DNA of 64,000 bases from Rhopalosiphum padi (lineage: Eukaryota > Arthropoda > Insecta > Hemiptera > Aphididae): assembly GCF_020882245.1 (NCBI RefSeq), contig NC_083598.1:35005858-35069857 (forward strand), given 5' to 3'. Positions 35,807 to 46,672 of this stretch are shown here, piece after piece. Under the pieces are notes generated by a model. The model was not told the origin of the DNA. It did not search any database and saw nothing but the letters and a program-made list of their open reading frames with translations. Positions within the stretch are counted from its first letter, which is position 1. The number at the start of each line of letters is the position of its first letter. Position numbers and translations under genes: made by a program.

Positions 35807-38441
35807 CGTACGCACATCTATCGTTGTGTCGCAGTTAAAATAATACTTCGGTATCGTATTTACATATTATAATATTATTCTGTGTACATTAGCTATATAT
35901 TATCTAAATAATATATCATGTATGCGCTGAAGAATCATATAATATTGTTTTGCTTATATATAATATATATAAATATAATATAGGTACCCAATACTCTGTT
36001 TGTAATAAAATCACACTGTTGTTGCACCGTAAGAATGATGTCGTGCGATATTGGAAGAATGGAAGACAACAGTTCGGAACGAATCTGAAGCCTCATCAGA
36101 TATTAGAAAAATATTCTTTCGTTTAATACACCGAGTTCTAGTGGTTATAATAATTATTTGATTATCGAAAAATCATTGGAATTTCGCTTTGTTTAAACTT
36201 TAATAATTTCCATGGTACACTTGATCTGTATATTATATATGTCTGCGTGAATAAATTTAAATATAATCTAAAACAAAACATAATATTATATTTTATGGAA
36301 AAAATGTTCGAATAATCTTATAACCAATAGTATAGATATCGATTTACATAAATCAGGAATCTATTTTTTTTAAACATACGCATAGAAGTTATGTACCTAT
36401 TTACGCCCTGGAGGATATGAATGTTGGAACATTCATTATAATATTATACTTGTAAACTAAACGCGCGTATACAAGTTAACGGACTTTTCAGCGTATATAC
36501 TATTGCTAGGTATATATAGGTGCGCATATACATATATACACAATACACTATCTTCATTAAAAGTAAATAATATGTTAATACACTATACGAACCATGACTC
36601 ATGAGCATACACTGAGTTAATACAAACAAGACGATAAATTTATGGTTAAGTAATTTTTTTTTTTGTTTTATGCTATTATGTTGAGTTTATATAGATCGAA
36701 TAAATATGTACCTCACGTGTATAAAATTGCGAATTGTAAAATAATATAATAACAATAACAAATAAATAAATATAGTAGATTTTGAGTTCACGTCATAAAA
36801 TAAAATAGGTCTGCATGCATCATTGTGACGGATGTATCACATTCGAATCGTATGATAAATCAGAGAAGTTTTTGTGCGGAGACTTATGTGTTGGCTTCTA
36901 GTAGTACGGATATTTTATAATTTAATTATATAGCTCATAGTAAGATAAAAAGATGGTTTCTAGGTTGAAATTATTTTTGCTAATAACATGATATATTATT
37001 AAATTTCACTATATTATAATATATAATAATATTTATAAAACGAATAGGTCTATGTCGATGCAAGTACCTACAATAGAATGGTATAAAATACTTAAAGTAA
37101 TTTAATTTAAATATTTTATAATTCCATTGTGTTCGCTGCAGAAAATAATGATATGTATTATACTATTATACAAAATAAGTACGTAAAGGGAAAAAGTTAC
37201 TTTAATTTATTAAATTGCGAACATCAAACTTTATAAAAAATAAAAATTGTACCTACATAATATGTTTTAAAAATTTTTAAATTTATAAAAGAAAAATGTA
37301 CATAACCGCATATTATATTTTCAAGCATTAGCTAGTAAAAACGAAAATGTTATGAATTTTTGACAACGAAATATTTTTTTTTCAAATTTTTGTGATTTTA
37401 ATAAATGTTGTTTTAACTTTGAATATTTATAAGCAAAATCGTAACTATGGGTTTTTAAAATTTTTTCTATTTGCCACAAGAAAAATGTATGAGAATCATT
37501 CTTATTTGCGAACTCTCCCCTTAAAGGCTAGGGTCCTAGCATAGTCAACAAGATCCAATTAGGCATCTGAAACTGCGTTTAATTTGAAGATAGCTTTTCA
37601 CTCCTCCTAAATATTATGCAAAATAATTATAAAGCATATCATACATACATAAATCTATACACAATACATTCATATAGCTCTCCGCTCAGAATTTAAAATA
37701 AACTATAATAGGAATTCAATTATAGCTATTACTTTTAAATAAATATTGTTGGCTTAGTCGTATTCGTGCGTTTAAAATTGTATACCTCGTACGAAATATT
37801 GCATGTAAATTGTAAATATTTAATAGACGTCACCAGGACTTTTAATTTTTAAATAAGACCTAATACCATATTGACTTATAAGTTATAACTTGAAAAAAAA
37901 ATAACGTTATGTATAAAGTTTTATTCCGTTGTCCTCGTAAGACAAGTTAAAAGTCGTAGACTGTATAAAACAATTTTTTGTGAATTCGTAATTTAACGAT
38001 CGAAATAACCACCACAGTGCTATAGGTACATAAGAAAAAACACCACACGTTAACATTTAATGCGCGTAAATGCATAAAAGTTTTAAAATTCCAATAAACT
38101 CGCACGTATATACAAACTGTATAATTTAATGTTTTGAAGTGGACGTCGAATACGGGTCGATACTCGATAACCAATAAATTCTCGACGTTTGGTTCGTTCG
38201 TTTACATAAATACAATTTTCCGTTTTCGATGATATTGCTTATAATGCGTATTGCATAAATTATATTAAACGCATAAAACGCAAGTTGTATATTATGATAT
38301 CGGACGTGCGCTTTAACTGCAGTTTGTAAGATGCGATACTATAAAGTATAATATAAATAAAAATGAATAAAAAAAACTTTGACAATAATGTTATTAAAAG
38401 AGCTGACTGAACAATGTTCGCGTATACCTAGCTATAATAAC

Positions 38442-38469
38442 AATAATAATAATAATAATAATAATAATA
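38442..38469. repeat. (AAT)9 microsatellite
   Basis: Perfect AAT trinucleotide run 37 bases upstream of the candidate ORF at 38506. Confidence 0.9.
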
Positions 38470-38505
38470 TGCGCTGCCTAAGTAGAGATTAATGAAGCAC
38501 CATAG

Positions 38506-38892
38506 ATGTTACGTGTTGGTATAATATGCTACAGCGGGAAACGCGCGTATTCGGTCATAAACGTCCGTAAGGTGTTAATTTGTAAGATTTATATACATGT
38601 AGTAAAACAGTTTTGGATTATGTCTGCGGATTCGCATATCTTCGGAGCCGGACTTTACGGAGGGTCGTCCGCGGTAAAATCTGGTAGCGTCGTGAATTTT
38701 CCCTTGGACGAGAGGTCACACAAGGAATTCACATTAAAATATATTATATTATACATATATTTACCTATTAAAAACTTAAGAAGTTTATTTTTATTGGCCA
38801 AGTTTGCAGGGGGAGGTACCGTAGCCATCATCAACGTCACCGTGGCCAGACGAGTTGTACGAGAAAATTGTATGTCACGTATTATTATTTAG
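38506..38892 (+). CDS. Candidate single-exon orphan gene, 128 residues
   Basis: A true ATG at 38506 opens a 128-codon frame ending TAG, and an AATAAA follows at 38913-38918. It contains MSADSHIFGAGLYGGSSAV and SVVNFPLDERSHKEFTL in the middle, an A+T-rich hydrophobic bridge, then GGGTVAIINVTVARRVVREN, where about 18 of 21 codons start with a purine. The G+C-rich parts stay in one frame across the A+T-rich bridge, which favours a real ORF. The bridge could also be an intron (TTTGCAG acceptor at about 38808; a weak GTAGCG donor near 38684 would keep the frame). The minus strand is partly open as well. No family is recognised. Confidence 0.33.
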   Translation: MLRVGIICYSGKRAYSVINVRKVLICKIYIHVVKQFWIMSADSHIFGAGLYGGSSAVKSGSVVNFPLDERSHKEFTLKYIILYIYLPIKNLRSLFLLAKFAGGGTVAIINVTVARRVVRENCMSRIII

Positions 38893-38919
38893 CTTTTTTA
38901 TTTTTTTGCGTAAATAAAA

Positions 38920-39556
38920 TATTAGAGATAAAAAATGGATTTACCTGAATTTTTTATAGTGAATTCTACAACTATAACAACTATCGAATTAGTCATCTCA
39001 TAGTGGGTGGAAAATTAAAATTCCTCGGAGTCTTGTCTCATTCTGCCTACAGTGTTTTTACTGTAACACGAGCTATCATCATTAAAGGATTGTGGTATTT
39101 AATATTTAGGTTCTGTATACCTACTCAAATCTGAAATATAAATTATTACAATAAGCACCAGATAATAAGAGAAGTAATTGTACCTTTGAAGTGTTTGAAA
39201 TTGAAAGGTATAATAAGCTGCGTATTAAGGCCATAGGGCGGAAGATTCGAATAACACATAATATATACTCTAAACTTGCATACGATTTACTATATAATAT
39301 ATAATTTATAACATACAATCGGAATATTTTAGTACGCTATCAAAAAATAATCCACCATCTAAATAGTGTACCGTTTTCCCCACGAATGAGTTTTTAGAAC
39401 TTTGCAGGCTTATTTATTTGTATTAAAATGTTATTGTTTTCATTTGTACAATGTCTATAGTTATAAAATAAACTATTATTGAACACGGCTATTGATGACT
39501 ACCTAAATAAACGATGTGATGGTAATTTTGAATGACTTTAATTAATGATCATAGAC
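38920..39556. other. A+T-rich non-coding stretch
   Basis: No gene seen. Confidence 0.5.
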
Positions 39557-40035
39557 CAGGGGTCGGAACATTTTAAGACAGCAGAGCTAAAAGTTACAAT
39601 TTACATAATTTCCCAGTTACTAAAGAGCCACAAAAAATGTTTGTTTCGATAATTTGGTATTTGCTTATAGGTATATATATATATATATTATAATTAATTT
39701 TTGATTTAAAATTAACAAATTTATACACGAAATAATATTTTTTCATGTAAAAACATACAAATATTTTTAGCACAAAACAAATTCAAGCATTTTAGCAATA
39801 ATAATAAATAATAAGTACAGTTGTTGGGAGCATTGGCCATTGACTTTGCATGTATTTGAAAAGTTTGGTACACACTTTTAATCTTAGTTGATTACGATAA
39901 CCTGTGCAGGTATTTCATATTATTAAAAGCAACAAAAATAATATATATTTTATTTTTTTGATACCTAATAAAATTATTATTTTTGCGTTTGGACCTAGAG
40001 AGCCGCAATTTAAGAGCCACGTGCGGCTCACTCCA
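39557..40035 (+). mobile_element. hAT-type non-autonomous element, right end lost
   Basis: The left end reads CAGGGGTCGGAACATTTTAAG. Inside, GAGCCACAAAAAATG occurs at about 39627, and near the right GAGCCGCAATTTAAGAGCC is followed by ACGTGCGGCTCACTCC. CAGGGGTCGGCAA ends together with GAGCCGCA/TGCGGCTC subterminal words are a hallmark of a widespread group of hAT-superfamily elements in animals. The expected inverted CCGACCCCTG is absent after 40030, so the right end is truncated. No transposase frame. Confidence 0.62.
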
Positions 40036-41017
40036 AAAGAAACAACTATGTGTATTAAAACAGACACAATATAATAATATTATATACACTACCACCACCA
40101 GTTTTAAATTACATTCAAATATGTAGAAAAATAGTGATGTTAGATTATTTTGTTAATTAAGATCCTAAAGAAGTACCTAAAATAAAATATTTGTTACTTG
40201 AATAAAAACAAAAAAAAAACAAATAAGAAGTCGATTGAAAAACATGATATATTTCGGGATAGAAGAATAATTTTCTGAGTGATAAAGTTATATATTAGTT
40301 TATAATAATATAATATAGGTATTTTAAAAAGTATAACGAAAAAAATACATAAAATAAAAATAAGATAAAAAATTATGAATAGGTACTTGTTTAAAAAAAT
40401 CAAAAAAAATTTAAGTTTTGATTTTTCGTATTACATAACATTGTTTTATCTACCGTACCATAATTATTGGTGTTTTATTAAAATATGCAAATGATAGTAA
40501 ATCGGTTGCCTCGCACATTCTTATAAAGTAAGATAATTGTGGTAAGTATAAAATCAATTATTACTACTCGTATATAGGTACCTATACTTCCATAGAAAAT
40601 AGTACGACGGCTTAATAATATATATGATAAACCAATCAAACTACGAAACAGAACGATTTCGTTCCAACGACGGGATAAAAAAAAATACATTGTATAATAA
40701 TAAAAATAATATTGGCTTACGCATTATATAATATATGGCCCGTGGGCGTGCGCAGAGTTTAATAATATCGGGTGCAGCCTAAAATTAAACTGGACAAATA
40801 CTTAACTAGTCGTAAATTGTTTTTTTTTCTTGTCGAGAACCCGTAGTAAAAAATAATACATAAATCGCCGAGAGTATACTCGCGTATATTATATTAAAGA
40901 CACACGACCGCGTATACCAACCAAATACATCGTTTTTAACGCCTCTCTCCAGTACTCTCCGTTTGTCAGAATTGTGCATTAATATTATTGTACGATATTA
41001 AATTGATTTAATGTGGC
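40036..41017. other. A+T-rich stretch with a possible element end
   Basis: No gene seen. At 40741-40785 the words CCGTGGGCGTGCGCAGAGTT and GGTGCAGCC resemble the G/C-rich start of DNA-transposon copies, but no partner end was found. TAGGTACCTA occurs near 40575. Confidence 0.45.
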
Positions 41018-41283
41018 ATGTGCTATCCAAACGCTAAACGACTTTCAACCGCCGTTTTTCGCATTCGACGGTATACAACGCGATGCGATATAACTGCGTC
41101 TCTTCAACGGAATTTGTCGATTTTCGATCACTGTACTCGGCGTGTTATTGTCCGCTGCCCTTTAGCGAACAAACCGCAGTTATATTATTATTATCATACA
41201 ATATCCAATGGTACATGAACATATTAGTTATTACCACGAAAGTTCTCGATGAAACGATAATAAACAGATGTAATATAATATAA
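41018..41283 (+). CDS. Two overlapping weak ORFs
   Basis: An ATG at 41018 opens a 66-codon frame (MCYPNAKRLSTAVFRIRRY) and an ATG at 41083 opens another of 66 codons in a different frame (VSSTEFVDFRSLYSACYC, ending TTKVLDETIINRCNII). Only one could be real. The second has strong purine periodicity at its end. No signal peptide or family. The minus strand is open over the same place. Confidence 0.17.
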
Positions 41284-41492
41284 TATAGATGAACATCGTT
41301 TTCGAACGCATGCGATGCTGGGACAAACAATAAATCTAATTTCCAGATAAACGATGGTCCCCCTATACATATATATTGCAGGGGCAAATGCTGCGAACTC
41401 GCGACCCGCCAATCGTTGGCACGCGCTTGCATGGGATTTCTGCGGACGAAAAGCAATTTACCAGCTGCAACAACGGACAACGGAAATATCAT
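41145..41492 (-). CDS. Candidate orphan ORF, 115 residues
   Basis: A true ATG (41492-41490) opens a 115-codon minus-strand frame. It starts MIFPLSVVAAGKLLFVRRNP, with a hydrophobic N-terminus that could be a signal or membrane segment, continues QARANDWRVASSQHLPLQY and SFIWKLDLLFVPASHAFEND, and ends at 41145. It overlaps the plus-strand frames at 41018-41283 tail to tail, so at most one strand is coding there. No family match; the composition is better than the neighbours. Confidence 0.25.
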   Translation of the reverse strand: MIFPLSVVAAGKLLFVRRNPMQARANDWRVASSQHLPLQYICIGGPSFIWKLDLLFVPASHAFENDVHLYYIILHLFIIVSSRTFVVITNMFMYHWILYDNNNITAVCSLKGSGQ

Positions 41493-42250
41493 AACATATT
41501 ATACGGTTAGGAGGCATGTAATATTATAATATGATTATTTATTATTATGTCGAAACTGTGATGTATAATATTATATAGTGTAAAGGTCGATGCGGAAATT
41601 ATTTACTGTATATATGAACAACGCACAGCAACACTGTATTATAATGTACGGTATTCCCTCCCTATTAAGACGCATGTATTTCATGGCCAATGGAAAAAGC
41701 TTAATTTTTTACATTTTTTTTTTTTTTTTGGTGGCCTGAAAACAAAACTTGAAATTTTATTCTACTGTATCTCCGTGACATAATAGTACGTATACAAATA
41801 TTTAAACTAAATGTGTCTTATAATTATTATACGCTTACACTTCATCGATGACGGACGACGCCGAACCTTTGGACACTAGATGGACTGTAATAAAGTCATT
41901 GATATAATATTCAAACGAACATTAAATATACCACATCATTCTTGCATAAACACGATTTTATAAAGACATATAGTATTGATAGAATAGACAATTTTCTAAA
42001 CTTGACTTTTTTGTCGATTGTCTTTTTTTTTTTTAAAGTGTCTTAATGTGTACAAACAACTTAACCGTCCAAACGTTTCCTTGCAGTTTATGGTAATTGG
42101 TAATATCGCTCTTTTTATCCATACCAACGATGTTATTGATGAGAAAAATATTAATTAATTTGATATTTTGGTCCTCTATATATGCTTAAAAACATAATAT
42201 TATGCGTATATAATACGCAGCATCCTAATAATAATAATAATAATAATAAT
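41493..42250. other. A+T-rich non-coding stretch
   Basis: No gene seen. A T-run at 41717-41731 and an AAT repeat at 42226-42251. Confidence 0.5.
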
Positions 42251-42388
42251 TAATAGTAAACTTCTAATATATAGGTGTAGTATATAATATATAATGATAT
42301 ATAGGCACCGGATGGGAGAATATCGCGGTGCAGACTTCGCGGTCGGTGCAACGATGACCCGTCCGCGCCGGCGACTCTTGGGTATCTC

Positions 42389-42409
42389 TCATACATACAT
42401 ACATACATA
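42389..42409. repeat. (CATA)n tetranucleotide repeat
   Basis: About five CATA units. Confidence 0.85.
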
Positions 42410-42509
42410 TTATATACATATATGACACACCCATACAATATTATGAGGTACCCACAGGTACTTAGGTGTATAATAATATTTATGCACATAATAATATCAA
42501 CGTACTCAC

Positions 42510-42660
42510 CATAAATCATCGTAGTTACTCCAGGTATACATAATATGTGTGTACGATATATAATGTATTTAGTTATATACGCGCAGGCATTTCGTCGACC
42601 GCCGTAACGCGCTCGCGCGCGCGATGGAAACGTGTCAAATAATAATTGATTGTGGCTCAT
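42510..42660 (-). CDS. Candidate first coding exon with consensus donor
   Basis: On the minus strand an ATG at 42660 opens a frame beginning MSHNQLLFDTFPSRARARYG and continuing to CIPGVTTMIY, ending after 50 codons plus one base at a consensus GTGAGT donor (42509-42504). Reading past the donor the frame becomes Ile/Tyr-rich low-complexity, which fits an intron. The DNA on the upstream side (42,700-43,130) is CpG-dense and contains an inverted CCAAT (ATTGG at 42757), so a promoter there is plausible. Downstream exons were not found. No family recognised. Confidence 0.28.
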
Positions 42661-42670
42661 AAATCAACGC

Positions 42671-42694
42671 CATAATAATAATAATAATAATAAT
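42671..42694. repeat. (ATA)8 microsatellite
   Basis: Perfect trinucleotide run between the candidate exon and the CpG-dense block. Confidence 0.9.
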
Positions 42695-43140
42695 ATGCTA
42701 ATTGCGTTGTTTGTTCAGAGCCGCGCGGCGCAGCGCCTCGTGTGCGGCGGCCGTCATTGGCTCAAAACCGCGTTTGAACTTTTGAACCACGATCCCGTTT
42801 CGCGCGCGCGAAAAATAAAAAAACGAAATAAATGTGTATCGCGTCACGAATTCGCGATATCGTCTACGCGAGTGTGATATTATTAATATGCTCGACGGAG
42901 CTGCAGTATATACATATTGCATACTCGTGTATAATATATAGTGGGGCCGTCATATTTTGTCCGCCGCCGCGTGAGACGGCGAACCGAGAAGTATCGCGCA
43001 GATCGCGTAAGATTATTATATACGACAGCAGTATCGACTGTATAGCTTGTATTATAGTATATAATATGATTGTATTATGGAATTATTCGTATATTATGGT
43101 ACACGGCGTATTTTCGACATGTCGGACGTCCGTGTAAGAC
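42695..43140. promoter_or_regulatory. CpG-dense block with CCAAT box, possible promoter
   Basis: A short G+C-rich island (CGCGCGGCGCAGCGCC near 42723, CGCGCGCGCG near 42802) in A+T-rich surroundings, with GAGCCAATGACGG on the minus strand. Both strands are open for about 75 codons (42695-42877 plus, 42698-42922 minus), giving composition-driven frames that I do not call. It lies between a leftward ATG exon (42660) and the rightward candidate gene starting at 43445, so it could serve either. There is no TATA box or initiator I can point to. Confidence 0.2.
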
Positions 43141-43444
43141 CGCTCTGCCAGAAGATAGTTCGCTAAAGATGACATCGCGCTGAGGTAAATAAATTAAGTT
43201 TTCAACCGGTCACTTTGTAGGAGGATCTCGATCCGTCTAAAACCAATACACGCAGTGGTGCTTTAGCTTAGATCGTCCGATTGGGTAAAAATTATATGTC
43301 ACTTACGCATCGATGTACATAACCATTGATACGGTTTATTAAAGTATTTTTTTTTTTTTTTGAGGATGCGTATGATTCCAGAACTGTGCAGATTCATTTG
43401 CATTGAAACCGGATGTAAAAGGGTGTAGGTAGCTTCCGTTTAAA

Positions 43445-44376
43445 ATGGTAGAACACCATAGATTTTCATTAAAATATTGTCATACCATATATTGTTTAAT
43501 TTATAAGAAATATTGTTCCTTAACGCACAACTTAACGTTTCATTGTATTGATACAACTTATAATAATATTGATCACAAAGCATGTATAGAGAAAAAAATT
43601 CCAGCGAGTGGTGGGGAAAAATATAAGTAACAAAAAGTATTTTTCATTGTTAATATTTTAAATCATTACAGAAAAATGCATTGCGTGTATATACTACGAT
43701 GCATAATAAATATATACGTGTGGGTAGTAAATATATTTATTTTGCATGGCTATTTTGAAACATTTGTTGGGGGATTCACCGCAACTGCCCCATGTATTAT
43801 ACGTGCCTATACTTCATTTTTAATTTTTCGTCAACTGCGTGTTCAAACCGAGTTTAATGTGGGTACTTTTACTAATTTGTGCGGGGACACCCCTGATAAA
43901 TCTGTCACCCGGACGTTACTGCACGGAGCTGTCAAAACTAGTAAATATAGGTAAAATCGTGTGCAAAAATAATCTACTCAATCGGAAGTCAATATTTATT
44001 TTATTCACTCGATTGGATATTGTACATGGGTATATAGACAATAATGTGTGTAAACGTTTAATTTTTTACTTTGACCTTAACTCAATCGAATTAAAATTAC
44101 TCAGTTACTCGTCCATCTTTGATTACTATTGGAACGGGTATATATAACGTTACACAGCTGCAGCAGACGCTTTGAGCTGTTGTCAAAACCAATATTATAT
44201 AAATTTCGTAAAAACTGCACGCGATCGTTTTAAATTAAATTCCTCCGATGTCTTTTCATTCGACGCACACACACTGAATAAAAATAAAAACGAACACACA
44301 ATCTATAATATAGCCGGATACACCAGCGCGTGTTCAATTTATTTGTTTCGTAGTAATTCTTTTATATTATATTATC

Positions 44377-44415
<39 letters not shown>

Positions 44416-44886
44416 ATATATAGCAGTAGTGTTTCGCGCGCGCTCGCCCGGTCTCGCCTCTCCTCGGACCGATTACTTTGGCCGCGAGAAGCTTAATCCG
44501 TCACAAGCGATTTGAAAAAAAGCATCCTCACAGAAAGTTAATCGAAACCAACACCGGCGCGGGGCACAAAGAGTTTTCCAGCCCGCCCTCCGGCCTATCG
44601 TTTCCGAAGACGCGTTTTATTCTATTCCGTCGTCGTCTCCGCGCCTCTCGCTCGCTACAGCATCACGCTCACTAACGTATACGTTATTAAATTCAAATTG
44701 ACAAGGGACGATGAGCTGTGTGCGTGCGTGTTTTCTACCCTCTCGCTGAAAAGCCGTTATCATATTATTTTCGTCGAGTCTGAAATTTATGGCGATGACA
44801 TTTATTTGAAAACGGCGAAAAGCTCGTCGGCGCAATTATTAATGATCCTCGCGCGTGTGCCGACGCCACCGCCGTGCTTATTATAG
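43445..44886 (+). CDS. Candidate three-exon orphan gene with alternative last exons
   Basis: An ATG at 43445 in the context AAAATGG starts exon 1 (to 43626, Cys/Tyr-rich, ending KKIPASGGEKY). A short 45-base intron (GTAACA...CATTACAG) leads in phase to exon 2 (43672-43950), which includes FETFVGGFTATAPCIIRAY and GDTPDKSVTRTLLHGAVKTS and ends TATAG before a GTAAAA donor. Two acceptors then fit the phase. The one at 44157 gives exon 44158-44233 (CSRRFELLSKPILYKF, stop TAA, AATAAA at 44277), total 178 residues. The one at 44660, with a strong pyrimidine tract, gives exon 44661-44886 (ITLTNVYVIKFKLTRDDELC, ESEIYGDDIYLKTAKSSSAQ, stop TAG), total 228 residues. Another frame of exon 2 reads MWVLLLICAGTPLINL, a signal-like start that also joins in phase to 44158 onward. 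Intron 1 is unusually short. Family unknown. Confidence 0.33.
44380..44413. repeat. (GT)17 microsatellite
   Basis: Perfect GT run inside the putative last intron of the candidate gene at 43445-44886. Confidence 0.95.
44542..44886 (+). CDS. Long open frame in a CpG-dense block, probable exon
   Basis: Independently of the gene model above, this frame is open for 114 codons from just after a TAA at 44539 to TAG at 44884. The part before 44660 is C/T-rich with CGT/CTC runs and serves better as a pyrimidine tract than as coding sequence. From 44661 the translation becomes balanced and acidic/basic, ending RVPTPPPCLL. No ATG begins the frame. The minus strand (44617-44835) is open too. Confidence 0.28.
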   Translation, partial: SKPTPARGTKSFPARPPAYRFRRRVLFYSVVVSAPLARYSITLTNVYVIKFKLTRDDELCACVFSTLSLKSRYHIIFVESEIYGDDIYLKTAKSSSAQLLMILARVPTPPPCLL

Positions 44887-45086
44887 GTACTATACGTACC
44901 TCCACACGGTATACATAGTATTATGTATAGGTATATCCCGTGCTTGCCGCCACACCTGCAGCACCGCCGGCAATATTCGCGTTCCCCTATTTTGTCATAT
45001 TATTATAATATATGTATGTAGAGAGGGCCCTATGTTGTATATGCATCGCATAAAATGTACATTACACGCACGGTGTACAACTGCAG

Positions 45087-45161
45087 GCCGCGGAGCTTTT
45101 TAACGGTGCCCAGCCGTTGGCCGTCATCGTGAATTTCGAAAAACTTCGCCTACCGCCGTGA
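45087..45161 (+). CDS. Possible small terminal exon
   Basis: After a CTGCAG acceptor (45081-45086) a single frame reads LFNGAQPLAVIVNFEKLRLP and stops at TGA 45159-45161. The composition is protein-like, but the acceptor has little pyrimidine tract. It lies 200 bases after the candidate exon at 44661-44886, whose frame already ends in a stop, so it would belong to another transcript form. Confidence 0.13.
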   Translation, partial: AAELFNGAQPLAVIVNFEKLRLPP

Positions 45162-45169
45162 CGTGTAGG

Positions 45170-46313
45170 TATTGTAAGTATTATAGTATCCGGTTCTCCA
45201 AAAATACGTTTCTTGAAATGCGTCATAAATGGCTCGTGAAAAATTTAAGAGCCCATATAATGTAATGCGTCATCGTCATTGCAGCAGGGCACTGTGGAAA
45301 GGTGCAATAGTTTTGTATTTTAATATACTGCGGTAATAAAATTCAAATATTATTATTATTTTACATGGCAATGGATTAACATAATTCTAATATTATTAAT
45401 AGTTAAATAAATGTGTTTCACGAGTCCGAGTAAGTATATGAATATATACTTTGGGACATAACTTATTTCAACTTGTTTAATGAGCGATACACGCTGATAC
45501 CCGTTTCCTTCCATTAAAACAATAATTATTTGTAAACCTATGCTGCAGATATTAATTTAAATTTATAGGGATAATAATATTATTATGAGCGAAAAGTACT
45601 TTAAATTATAAAATATCTTATAGTTCATAAAAACGTCAAGTAAATAATTATATACACAGCGTAATTATACGGCTACTTATTTAAAATTATGCTAGTATAA
45701 TATCATTTCGACTTCTTTTTTTTAGCTATTGATTTAAAGACTCAAGTAGATAGTCAGTGTATTTATAATAATAAATTATACAACACTGTTTTATGATTTT
45801 TTTTTTAAAGTTTAATCAACAGAAACAAATTACTTGTAATTAATTATACTTTTAACTATTTTTTTTTTATTATACACATTATTAAAATTTTATATTAATA
45901 TATTTTTATTTAATTTACCCTAATCTAATCAATATTATAATATACTAATATACGTAGATATTTCTAATATTTTGACAAATCTTGATTAATTGTTTTACCC
46001 CACAAACATAGGTGATAGTTACGTTAAATACTTAAATGGAATGAACTTTTAACTACTTTTCACAATATCAACATTTAAATAAGTTTACTCGAATCACACA
46101 TTTTTACAACCGAAATTCGCGAAATTACTAGTTGTTAAGGTTCCGTGTTAATAAGCAAAAAAAATGCATTATGCATAAATGGTGTACCTATTATTGATAT
46201 AATGTACGATTAAGTTAACTGCCTATACTATACTATACTACAATGGAGACTAAACCGCGGCCTTACTCTCAATTCGTATTATTTCAATCGGTCTTTATTT
46301 TGTTTTTTTACAG
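45170..46313. other. A+T-rich non-coding stretch
   Basis: No gene seen. Confidence 0.5.
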
Positions 46314-46361
46314 TCTATCTTTGATCGGAATTTGTTCAGTATGAACAGACATCGGTCGTGT
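46314..46361 (+). CDS. Candidate 48 bp microexon with strong splice sites
   Basis: The acceptor TTTTGTTTTTTTACAG ends at 46313 and a GTAAGC donor begins at 46362. The 48 bases between are open only in frame 0, reading SIFDRNLFSMNRHRSC, and keep phase 0 at both sides. This is among the best acceptor/donor pairs in the window, set in an otherwise empty A+T-rich region at the start of a G+C-richer patch (46.3-46.7 kb). It might also be a non-coding exon. No neighbours were found. Confidence 0.3.
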
Positions 46362-46597
46362 GTAAGCTGATCAATCGGACCTCACCCGTTCATGGGTTTG
46401 GGTCACTGCAGCACAGAATACGGACGGACCACGAGGTGATCTCTTCTAATAACCACGGCTTGCAGGAACGACTGCGGCTGCAGCGAAAGCATAGTCGTCT
46501 ACCCATATAACAATATTATATTATATTGTGCCATATTATTGTATGATATGATGTTTTTCTAATTAAAATAGCACAGCCGTCGCCGTCGAGGAACACA

Positions 46598-46672
46598 ATG
46601 AACCACGCGTTCTCCGTCACACGTCAAATGTGTTGGCGCGTCAATGATGTTAATCGATGTCTGACTGGATAA
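46598..46672 (+). CDS. Possible 24-residue small ORF
   Basis: An ATG with A at -3 opens MNHAFSVTRQMCWRVNDVNR and ends TAA a few residues later, in the same G+C-richer patch as the microexon. Too short to judge. Confidence 0.1.
   Translation: MNHAFSVTRQMCWRVNDVNRCLTG

Larger units (their letters stand above)
34801..38505. other. Mostly A+T-rich non-coding stretch
   Basis: No supported gene. A minus-strand frame at 35216-35458 (80 codons, hydrophobic start) has no ATG at its head. TTA repeats occur at 35782-35806 and AAT repeats at 38442-38469. The part from 37190 to 37520 is low-complexity A+T-rich and may be old mobile DNA. Confidence 0.45.

Noticed and set aside
42250..42660. Whole 136-codon minus-strand frame as a single gene
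   Set aside because: Beyond the GTGAGT donor at 42509 the frame becomes Ile/Tyr/Met low-complexity typical of A+T-rich DNA, so only the first 50 codons are retained as a candidate exon.
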